From positions 1 through 7,874 of the forward strand of contig DAOWDY010000217.1 of assembly GCA_030638785.1 (NCBI GenBank): DNA of 7,874 bases. The letters run 5' to 3'. Of this stretch, positions 1 to 5,193 are shown one piece after another. A program made the position numbers and the translations under genes. The stretch comes from Candidatus Thorarchaeota archaeon. Its GTDB lineage: Archaea > Asgardarchaeota > Thorarchaeia > Thorarchaeales > Thorarchaeaceae. The notes beneath the pieces are model-generated. The model had not been told where the DNA came from. It did not search any database and saw only the letters and a list, made by a program, of their open reading frames with translations. Position 1 is the stretch's first letter; each line of letters opens with the position of its first letter.

Positions 1-1554
1 ACCATAATGGGATGAACCTTTGATGGTCCAATCAGATTGGTACGAATTAGACCACATATAGTCCAACATCAGACAGACGTAGCTAGTACTATTCCATTCG
101 CTGTCAGACACAATAGATTGAATCAGTGAAGCAATATCTGGTGACCGCTGTCTAATTCGTACTGTATCTATCCAGTCAGTCATCGTCCAATCGATGCTAG
201 TATCTACCCAAGTAAATCGGTCTTCCATATGAGGTAATCCAGTTGTGAAGTTTTCAATGGGTAAACCACTTGAATCCTCACCAGCGGCATAGATTCTCAT
301 TGCTACCGTATCAGTTTCACCTGAGGGTTCAACTTCAAGATATGCAGATGTGATTACTGCTCCTTGAGGGATACTAAGAGGGAACTGTAATCCGGATTGA
401 TACGCAACAATATCAGACCACCCTGTAGGGCCCCAACCTCCAATATTCAAATCACCAGTTCCACCAGCCCATGGCCATCCATCTAAGTCAACACCATTGC
501 TGATGTCAGGATTGTCAGATGCATCTCTATTGCTATCATCTGGAACGTATGGATAGATACTGCCTATCGTAGCACCAACAACTGCGGTACCGTTTACTTT
601 CAAATCAATTTGTTCAGGGAAGGGACGTACATTCAGGTCAAGAGCAATATTATCAACAAACACCTGAGCGAGTCTTGTAAGAGCCTGTGATCCATCAACA
701 TTAGACTCAAGACCAATTTCTACCAAAAGGGAATCAGGGAGCGTCAGAGTTGCGAGATGAGAACCAGGGATTATGATTGATGCTGATAACCATGTTCCAG
801 TTGTGTCACCATTTTCAACCACATGATGTTCGGTTTCATAACCTGCAACCCTTGACACGATGAATACTTGGTCAAAGAGGTTTGAACCGGATGAAACATA
901 ATAGTTGAATGTAAGCTCAGCTGAATAGAGTTCTCTATATGGTGCAAGTACCTGTTGACTGATGTAGATTTGATCATCATAATTCACAGTAACTCCTGTA
1001 CCCCAACTAGCATCAAATCTCCAGCCCATTGTTCCCGAGTAACCAGAACCACTTGCATCATTCATTTCAAATGTGCCGTGCATTGGATGTGTACTTCCAG
1101 ATCCGGTTATTGATTTGGTGAGAGTCCATGAATCCGGAACAACAACATCTTCATAATTATTATCTGTTTCGCCAGCGAGAATGAACTTCTCATCATGGTA
1201 AAGATCAAGGTCACCATTGCGAACATCATCTACATCTACTGATAGCGTATCAATTGTAGCTGTTAGATCGGAACCAGACCAGCCATCGGAAATAGTTACT
1301 GTGCCAATCTCAGACGTCGAAGAATCAATGACGAATGTTCCATCTAGATAGTTTGTGGCAACACCTGACATCGAATAGGATAGAGAATCGCCAGTTCCTG
1401 AGAGAATTCCTCCAGATTCAGATAATGAATAAGGATTGGAGACCTCGTTTCCACCTGCTAGTGGACCATCTTGGATATCTACGCCTGGACTACCTGGCAT
1501 TGGAAATATGAATAACAGAAACACTAACAGACCTAGTAATCGTATCTTTTTCAT
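1..1554 (-). CDS. Secreted modular beta-rich surface protein, C-terminus cut by window edge
   Basis: An uninterrupted reading frame of 518 codons starts at the ATG at 1554-1552 and is still open at base 1, so the C-terminus is missing. Residues 1-20 form a signal peptide: a basic start (MKKIR), then a hydrophobic LLGLLVFLLFIF core, then a Pro/Gly-rich segment. The mature part is rich in Ser, Thr, Gly, Asp and aromatics, with few Cys and no obvious enzyme motif. Residues about 150-310 read as a beta-sandwich (alternating hydrophobic strands, ending near VFVDNIALDL), similar in feel to carbohydrate-binding or discoidin-like modules. Residues 339-358 are Asp/Asn-rich and could bind calcium. Residues about 385-518 resemble a repeated extracellular domain found in bacterial and archaeal surface proteins: IPQGAVITSAYLEVEP, then an R-Q-R-S-P-D-I-A-S-L-I-Q helix before a W. 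N-glycosylation sequons occur at N321, N435 and N488. Function unknown; surface adhesion or polymer binding is an inference. Confidence 0.85.
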   Translation of the reverse strand, partial: MKKIRLLGLLVFLLFIFPMPGSPGVDIQDGPLAGGNEVSNPYSLSESGGILSGTGDSLSYSMSGVATNYLDGTFVIDSSTSEIGTVTISDGWSGSDLTATIDTLSVDVDDVRNGDLDLYHDEKFILAGETDNNYEDVVVPDSWTLTKSITGSGSTHPMHGTFEMNDASGSGYSGTMGWRFDASWGTGVTVNYDDQIYISQQVLAPYRELYSAELTFNYYVSSGSNLFDQVFIVSRVAGYETEHHVVENGDTTGTWLSASIIIPGSHLATLTLPDSLLVEIGLESNVDGSQALTRLAQVFVDNIALDLNVRPFPEQIDLKVNGTAVVGATIGSIYPYVPDDSNRDASDNPDISNGVDLDGWPWAGGTGDLNIGGWGPTGWSDIVAYQSGLQFPLSIPQGAVITSAYLEVEPSGETDTVAMRIYAAGEDSSGLPIENFTTGLPHMEDRFTWVDTSIDWTMTDWIDTVRIRQRSPDIASLIQSIVSDSEWNSTSYVCLMLDYMWSNSYQSDWTIKGSSHYG

Positions 1555-1744
1555 CCTGAAGCCTCCATTTGCTGAAGCTAATATGCAACCTTCAATCCAG
1601 TTGTATAGTACCCACACTAGACGGGTCAAGACTCAGATATTTTCTACATAATAATCAATGTCCGGTAAACCGATTCGTTGTTGTGTATCCCCCGTCGATA
1701 AATCGAGCTATAAATCCGCGGATGAATTTACTAGAAGTGTTGAT
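1555..1744 (-). promoter_or_regulatory. 190-base intergenic region with TATA-like elements and three palindromes
   Basis: No gene is visible here. On the minus strand there are three TATA-like elements: GATTTATAG at about 1709-1717, TTATTATG at about 1642-1649, and ACTATACA at about 1602-1609. The last would put the transcript start near 1580 and a leader of about 25 bases carrying the GGAGG site; the others imply longer leaders. Short inverted repeats lie at 1663-1672 (CGGT-AA-ACCG), 1695-1706 (TCGAT-AA-ATCGA) and 1714-1723 (ATCCGCGGAT). They flank the most upstream TATA-like element and could be regulator sites. No clear oligo-T terminator follows the deacetylase gene. Which promoter is used cannot be decided from sequence. 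Confidence 0.4.
1562..1566 (-). promoter_or_regulatory. Shine-Dalgarno site of the secreted-protein gene
   Basis: On the minus strand this reads GGAGG, seven bases before the ATG at 1554. It supports that ATG as the start, as does the signal peptide that begins right there. Confidence 0.75.
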
Positions 1745-2431
1745 TTAGCGTGTTAGGTAGTCATTGTACCCCACGAAAGTGTACCCGAGTCTGTCCTTCA
1801 TATCTGCAATTAGTTCCAGAACAGAAGACAATGTAGAATCAAGTGGGTGAATACCAATCTGTACAGGACCACCGAGCTCGAGTTCCAAGAACGCATCGGA
1901 TTGAGAGAAGGATTCTTGTCCTTGACTCACAAGATGAAATGTTGTAGAGTGAGATGAGTTGTTCTTGATGTCATAGAACGTATCACCAAGAACGCAATAT
2001 GTCAATCCCATTTCATTCGCGACCTTAGTGATTGATTGAGGGGCTTTCCACATCGGTGGCACAAATCCAACTGGAGGAATGCCAAAATCTTTCTTCATTA
2101 AAGAAACTCCAAGTTTCATTCTGGATGCGACTTGCTCAGGTGGCATTCTAAAGAACTCTGCCCCCTTTCCAGATTTAGTATGATGGGAGTACCCATGCAT
2201 TGAGATCTCAAGACCTAGTGATGTGAGATATTGTGCAAAGAGCTCATTCTTTTCAAAACTGTTTGAACGTTTCATGGCGTAGAAAGGAGAAACAAGCAAA
2301 GTGTAACTTGAGATATCGAGTGTGTCAAGATGGTCACACATCTGAACTACTTCGTCTTCATAATGGGGAGTTACATCGTGCACGCTGAGCAACGCAATAC
2401 CATCATCTACAGGGCTGACTTTTTTGCTCAA
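1745..2431 (-). CDS. Cytoplasmic polysaccharide-deacetylase-like protein (NodB fold, DUF2334 type)
   Basis: 228 residues, shown from a TTG start at 2431-2429. A TTG nine codons upstream (2458) is also open, but only the inner TTG has a strong ribosome site (GGAGGT, six bases before), so I prefer it. The NodB metal-dependent hydrolase motifs are present: SVHDVTP with metal-ligand Asp19, the H79-G-Y-S-H83 pair (HxxxH), FVPPMW at 123-128 (motif 3-like), and IGIHPLD with His195 as the likely late catalytic or ligand histidine. In the family the Asp and two His hold a divalent metal that removes acetyl groups from sugars or acts on related amides. There is no signal peptide or membrane segment, so it should act in the cytoplasm, perhaps on a soluble sugar, nucleotide-sugar or lipid-linked intermediate. 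The substrate is unknown. It lies between the histone and the secreted-protein genes on the same strand. Confidence 0.82.
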   Translation of the reverse strand: MSKKVSPVDDGIALLSVHDVTPHYEDEVVQMCDHLDTLDISSYTLLVSPFYAMKRSNSFEKNELFAQYLTSLGLEISMHGYSHHTKSGKGAEFFRMPPEQVASRMKLGVSLMKKDFGIPPVGFVPPMWKAPQSITKVANEMGLTYCVLGDTFYDIKNNSSHSTTFHLVSQGQESFSQSDAFLELELGGPVQIGIHPLDSTLSSVLELIADMKDRLGYTFVGYNDYLTR

Positions 2432-2437
2432 CGATGA

Positions 2438-2443
2438 ACCTCC
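2438..2443 (-). promoter_or_regulatory. Shine-Dalgarno site that decides the deacetylase start
   Basis: The minus strand reads GGAGGT, then six bases, then TTG AGC AAA AAA. The longer alternative start at 2458 has no comparable site, and the conserved fold begins only about ten residues after the inner TTG. Confidence 0.7.
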
Positions 2444-2494
2444 CGGCAGTTCAATCAAGTGCTTGATGTAGAGTGTCTTATAGCCCTTTAGAAA

Positions 2495-2506
2495 CCTATA
2501 CTTTTT
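2495..2506 (-). promoter_or_regulatory. Possible TATA box of the deacetylase gene
   Basis: The minus strand reads AAAAAGTATAGG in the 84-base gap between the histone stop and the deacetylase start. It would place the transcript start near 2474 and leave a leader of about 40 bases containing the GGAGGT site. A second TATA-like string (CTATAAG, about 2477-2483) lies just downstream. Read-through from the histone gene is equally possible. Confidence 0.28.
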
Positions 2507-2515
2507 CGTAGATGT

Positions 2516-2752
2516 TTAGAGAGACCTTCTCCATTGCTTGTATGCGAGGTCAATATCTTTGTCCGTGATTGTCTTCCGTCCTGTGTATTCGGTAAGTTCG
2601 GCCGCTATCTTTGCTAGATATTCGCCAATCTCTTCTAGAATCTGGGCAAGTCTTTCAGCACCCTTGTCACTGACACGGTCAGCTCCGGCCTTCCGTATGA
2701 GTCGATCAATAGGAGCTACAGGAATAATGCGATCTTTTCTTGAACGCGGCAT
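2516..2752 (-). CDS. Archaeal histone (HMf-like single histone fold) with short basic N-terminal extension
   Basis: A 78-residue DNA-wrapping protein of the archaeal histone family; members dimerise and stack on DNA. The whole fold is recognisable against HMfB: VAPIDRLIRKAGADRVSD (helix 1 and loop 1), a long central helix LAQILEEIGEYLAKIAAEL, then GRKTITDKDIDLAYKQW (loop 2 and helix 3). The expected DNA-contact residues Arg17, Arg26 and the R59-K60-T61 loop are present, as is Gly23 at the position of HMfB Gly16, which matters for stacking. It is longer than the usual 66-70 residues because of a basic N-terminal extension (M-P-R-S-R-K-D-R) and a slightly longer C-terminus (WRRSL). I chose the ATG at 2752; a GTG three codons upstream (2761) is open but has no well-spaced ribosome site, while GTGA lies five bases before the ATG. 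It has its own TATA-like element 60 bases upstream. Confidence 0.95.
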   Translation of the reverse strand: MPRSRKDRIIPVAPIDRLIRKAGADRVSDKGAERLAQILEEIGEYLAKIAAELTEYTGRKTITDKDIDLAYKQWRRSL

Positions 2753-2757
2753 TTCAT

Positions 2758-2790
2758 TCACATCTCTCTTTGGCCGAAAGACGGCCTCAT
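2758..2790 (-). CDS. Possible 10-codon upstream ORF in the histone leader
   Basis: On the minus strand an ATG at 2790 opens a tiny frame, MRPSFGQREM, that ends with TGA at 2760-2758, five bases before the histone ATG and in another frame. The TATA-like element centred at 2816 predicts a transcript start close to 2790, so this ATG could sit at the very 5' end and be read as a leaderless start. Nothing shows the peptide itself has a function; if real, its translation could control histone synthesis by re-initiation or by opening the hairpin it spans. It may well be chance. Confidence 0.2.
   Translation of the reverse strand: MRPSFGQREM
2772..2786 (-). other. GC hairpin in the histone 5' leader
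   Basis: A perfect inverted repeat, GGCCG-TCTTT-CGGCC on the minus strand: a five-pair all-GC stem with a five-base loop. It lies 20 bases before the histone start and close to the predicted transcript 5' end. There is no oligo-T tract after it, so it is not a typical intrinsic terminator. A role in mRNA stability or translation control is an inference. Confidence 0.45.
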
Positions 2791-2812
2791 AAGGTCGTTT
2801 TGTTCCGCGACT

Positions 2813-2820
2813 CTATTTAA
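2813..2820 (-). promoter_or_regulatory. TATA box candidate of the histone gene
   Basis: The minus strand reads TTAAATAG within CTTAAATAGAG, close to the archaeal TATA consensus. It lies about 60 bases before the histone ATG and predicts transcription starting near 2790. It is the most AT-rich point of the gap between thiI and the histone gene. Confidence 0.45.
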
Positions 2821-2838
2821 GACCTTAGATTACACCAT

Positions 2839-2848
2839 TAAGCGCTTA
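2839..2848. repeat. 10-base perfect palindrome with flanking ACCATT direct repeats
   Basis: TAAGCGCTTA is fully self-complementary. The string ACCATT occurs at 2834-2839 and again at 2848-2853, overlapping its ends. It lies between the thiI stop and the histone TATA-like element, about 25 bases upstream of the latter, where a transcription factor could bind. A short palindrome of this size can also arise by chance. Confidence 0.3.
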
Positions 2849-2875
2849 CCATTGGCGCGTTGGAATCATCATCGT

Positions 2876-4057
2876 TTATCCTTTAGCGCTTTTCAAAATG
2901 AGCACACGTGCGTTGTCGACTTCGGTTCTAATGATATCCAATCCCATCTTTTTATCAATCTCACTCAGCTCCTCAGATTTTGCATTTAGCACAGGATACT
3001 TGGGAGCTAAGGTACAACAAGAGAGACCTTCCTGCGCAAACTGATAGGTCCCAATCTTACGTGCCAGTGTTTCGATGTCAACTTTGTCATCACCAGCAAG
3101 TGGTCGCAAAATAGGAAAATCAGTGACTGCGCTACTAATTGCCTTAAGATTTGCAGTGGTCTGTGAGGCTTGTTCACCAATTATCTCACCGGTGACAATG
3201 GCATCTGCGCCTTCACGGATTGCAACTTCTCTAGCTAGTCTGAGCATGTTCCTCTTGCACATTATACAAATACTCCGCTCCTCGATATGGCGTACGGCTG
3301 CATCTAGGTCGGGTCCATGAGGAACGATGTAGAGTTTAACATCATAATCGTAGATATAGCTTGCAAGAACAGTAGCCTGACGAATTGCAAGATCGGTGCA
3401 TCCTTCCCCTGTGTGAGGGGTATTATCGAAATAAACGAAAACAGGGATTACACCTCTCTTCATCACCTTGTAAGCTGCAATTGGAGAGTCAAGACCAGTG
3501 GATACGGTACATACAACTTTGCCCTGTGTACCAGTTGGCATACCCCCGACACCTTTGACGATCGTAGTGAATATGTATGCCATTTTGTCTCTGACTTCAG
3601 CAGTTATTTCTTGTTTTGGATTTCTCAGATCAACTGGAATCTTTAGTTCTTCAAAGATTCGCTCACCGAGACCCTCACGAATATCTTGACTAGAATAATC
3701 ATGAGTTCCAATTCGTCTGGCTCTCACTGCAAATGTATCAGCCTGATTGAATTCCTTCTGTGCTATTGCAAAGCCGGTTTTGATTATCTCGGTGAGGTCT
3801 GATGATAGAACTACGACAGGCGATGTCGAAACAATACCGAACACTTTGGAAGTGGCTTCAGCAACCTCCATAGGCGCGACGGTTTCAATGAAAATACGCC
3901 CGTACTCATTTCTCACCTTGGAGAAACTAATCCCCTTCTCTTTGAGTGCCGTCTTCAGATGTCGGACCAGAATAGAAGTCATTCTCTTTCTAGTCTGCTT
4001 TGATTTGATTCCAATCTCACCATACCGAAGGAGTACTGCAGAGTATACGGGCTCCAT
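2876..4057 (-). CDS. thiI: tRNA 4-thiouridine synthetase ThiI, archaeal type
   Basis: 393 residues. ThiI adenylates uridine 8 of tRNA and replaces the oxygen with sulfur to give s4U, a near-UV sensor base; in archaea thiazole synthesis normally uses another route, so tRNA is the likely substrate. The layout is complete: an N-terminal ferredoxin-like domain (about 1-70, with LLRYGEIGIKSKQTRKRM), a THUMP RNA-binding domain (about 70-170), and a PP-loop ATP pyrophosphatase domain with S186-T-G-L-D-S-P192. There is no rhodanese domain, as in other archaeal forms. Cys264 and Cys267 form a CxxC (ICIMCKRNM), and Cys347/Cys348 lie in GLSCCTLAPKYPV where the family has its catalytic or cluster-binding cysteine. 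In Methanococcus maripaludis ThiI the CxxC is needed for activity; by analogy this enzyme probably uses an Fe-S cluster. The start ATG has GTGAT six bases upstream. Transcribed divergently from the acetyltransferase gene. Confidence 0.93.
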   Translation of the reverse strand: MEPVYSAVLLRYGEIGIKSKQTRKRMTSILVRHLKTALKEKGISFSKVRNEYGRIFIETVAPMEVAEATSKVFGIVSTSPVVVLSSDLTEIIKTGFAIAQKEFNQADTFAVRARRIGTHDYSSQDIREGLGERIFEELKIPVDLRNPKQEITAEVRDKMAYIFTTIVKGVGGMPTGTQGKVVCTVSTGLDSPIAAYKVMKRGVIPVFVYFDNTPHTGEGCTDLAIRQATVLASYIYDYDVKLYIVPHGPDLDAAVRHIEERSICIMCKRNMLRLAREVAIREGADAIVTGEIIGEQASQTTANLKAISSAVTDFPILRPLAGDDKVDIETLARKIGTYQFAQEGLSCCTLAPKYPVLNAKSEELSEIDKKMGLDIIRTEVDNARVLILKSAKG

Positions 4058-4063
4058 GAGAAT

Positions 4064-4098
4064 ATCACTGCGTCAAACCAACAAGCTGCATAGTTAAC
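4064..4098 (-). promoter_or_regulatory. thiI start region: TATA-like element and GTGAT ribosome site
   Basis: On the minus strand GTGAT (4068-4064) lies six bases before the thiI ATG and matches the archaeal anti-Shine-Dalgarno. Further upstream GTTAACTA (4098-4091) is a weak TATA-like element that would give a leader of about ten bases. Confidence 0.35.
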
Positions 4099-4116
4099 GG
4101 TTGTGAAATGTCTCTT

Positions 4117-4130
4117 TGGCACACTTGCCA
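4117..4130. promoter_or_regulatory. Inverted repeat TGGCA-N4-TGCCA in the divergent promoter region
   Basis: A perfect five-base inverted repeat with a four-base spacer, ending about four bases before the TATA-like element of the acetyltransferase gene. This is where a regulator could block or help TFB/TBP binding. No regulator gene lies nearby, so the partner is unknown. Confidence 0.35.
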
Positions 4131-4132
4131 GT

Positions 4133-4142
4133 CCTTTTAATG
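4133..4142 (+). promoter_or_regulatory. TATA box candidate of the acetyltransferase gene
   Basis: CCTTTTAATGG lies about 45 bases before the ATG at 4185 and predicts a transcript start near 4164 with a leader of about 20 bases. That leader would hold GAAGG (4171-4175), a modest ribosome site nine bases before the start. Confidence 0.35.
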
Positions 4143-4184
4143 GAAAAAATTAGTTCTATTCTTACACATTGAAGGCCAAATTTC

Positions 4185-5141
4185 ATGGAGAATCTAAAAT
4201 TATTAGTATGCAAATGGGACGAGCTAGATCTTGATGAGGTTTCAGAATTCATCTATGATAACCGAGTAGGGATTTACAAGGGAGCTAGTGATTCAGAAGG
4301 TGTCAAGAGGCATCTATCTAATATTCAGGAGAGATTTCCTGCGGAAGCCATTTTCATGGCAAGTAGAAAAGGAGAGTTATGCGGATGGGTAGCTCTAGAT
4401 AGGGAAAGCGAATCTGTTGCAGAGCTTGGTAGATGGCAACCTATTGTGAAAAAATCTGATTCGGAAGAGGAGATTGTAAATCTAATATTGAAGGGTGTTT
4501 TGGACTACGCTGTTAGGACCGGTATTACTCGAATCGAGAGCATGTTCAGTGAAGTGAGCAAAGACAACGATAAAGAATATGAGAAAAGCGCGAAGTGGTT
4601 CATATCCAATGGATTTCCTAAACTTGAAGATAACGCTTACATGACAATGCAGTTGGAAAGTAAAGACATAGAGTCACGATCTATCCCTGATGGATTAACT
4701 ATTGAATCACTGGAATCTGCTGATTATAGTGACCTCTACGAATGTTACTACGAATCCTTCGTAACTGGAGAGGACAGAGATTTCCTAGATATGAATGATA
4801 AACAACGAAAAGAGAAATTCGATAAATCATTACATAGCCATACAATCAACCAGCATCTGTCATCGGTATTGAAGGACGGAGAGAAGATAGTTGGTTTCTC
4901 ATTTGTCCTTTCACGTGATAATGAGGAGCATGTTGATAGGTTCGGGATTCGAAAAGCATACAGAGGGAAGGGGTTAGCTAAGGCACATCTCCTTCATGTT
5001 GTGAGGTCAGCAAAGGAAGCCGGAACTCCAATGGTGAGCATTGGTGTTGACACAATCAATTCGAGTGCATTCAATCTCTATAAGAACGTTGGATTTGAAG
5101 TCGATTCGCGAATGATAGTCCATACTTGGAATTTGAATTAG
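4185..5141 (+). CDS. Tandem GNAT-family N-acetyltransferase
   Basis: 318 residues, cytoplasmic, no signal or membrane segment. The C-terminal half (about 170-318) is a good GNAT domain: FGIRKAYRGKGLAKAHLL holds the acetyl-CoA pyrophosphate-binding R260-x-x-G263-x-A265 motif, and N292 with A295, L298-Y299 and G303-F304 form the usual N-x-x-A-x-x-LY-x-x-x-GF end. The N-terminal half (about 1-157) looks like a second, degenerate GNAT domain: strand GELCGWVAL, a helix EEEIVNLILKGVLDYAV, and WFISNGF, but no RxxGxG/A loop, so it probably does not bind acetyl-CoA. Size and tandem layout recall mycothiol synthase MshD and related double GNATs, but that does not prove the substrate. The acceptor is unknown. 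The gene is divergent from thiI and ends 52 bases before hyuA, so co-transcription with hyuAB is possible. Confidence 0.85.
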   Translation: MENLKLLVCKWDELDLDEVSEFIYDNRVGIYKGASDSEGVKRHLSNIQERFPAEAIFMASRKGELCGWVALDRESESVAELGRWQPIVKKSDSEEEIVNLILKGVLDYAVRTGITRIESMFSEVSKDNDKEYEKSAKWFISNGFPKLEDNAYMTMQLESKDIESRSIPDGLTIESLESADYSDLYECYYESFVTGEDRDFLDMNDKQRKEKFDKSLHSHTINQHLSSVLKDGEKIVGFSFVLSRDNEEHVDRFGIRKAYRGKGLAKAHLLHVVRSAKEAGTPMVSIGVDTINSSAFNLYKNVGFEVDSRMIVHTWNLN

Positions 5142-5157
5142 AGTGTCCAGCCCAAGC

Positions 5158-5166
5158 TTTCATATC
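5158..5166 (+). promoter_or_regulatory. Possible hyuA promoter implying a near-leaderless transcript
   Basis: TTTCATATC, centred about 32 bases before the hyuA ATG, is TATA-like and would start transcription near 5188, only a few bases before the start codon. That agrees with the lack of any Shine-Dalgarno before 5194. Read-through from the acetyltransferase gene is the alternative. Confidence 0.3.
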
Positions 5167-5193
5167 TCACCGAGATTCTAAGAAATCCATAAT

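Noticed and set aside
771..980. 69-codon minus-strand frame inside the secreted-protein gene
   Set aside because: Out of frame with the 518-codon open frame that has a signal peptide and domain-like sequence.
1436..1651. 71-codon plus-strand frame over the signal-peptide region
   Set aside because: Antisense to the start of the secreted-protein gene, with no own support.
1555..1744. Small RNA or tRNA gene in the longest intergenic gap
   Set aside because: No tRNA cloverleaf elements such as a GGTTCGAATCC-type T arm are visible, and the palindromes are short and separate.
2772..2786. Hairpin as an intrinsic terminator of thiI
   Set aside because: No T-rich tract follows it on the minus strand, and it lies downstream of a TATA-like element, in the histone leader.
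2538..2792. 84-codon plus-strand frame opposite the histone gene
   Set aside because: It is antisense to a clear histone; its composition (Ser- and Ile-rich, no family) is what the complement of that gene gives.
3075..4097. Several plus-strand frames opposite thiI (81, 109, 63 and 116 codons)
   Set aside because: They lie wholly or almost wholly over a complete, well-conserved thiI and show no family features or ribosome sites.
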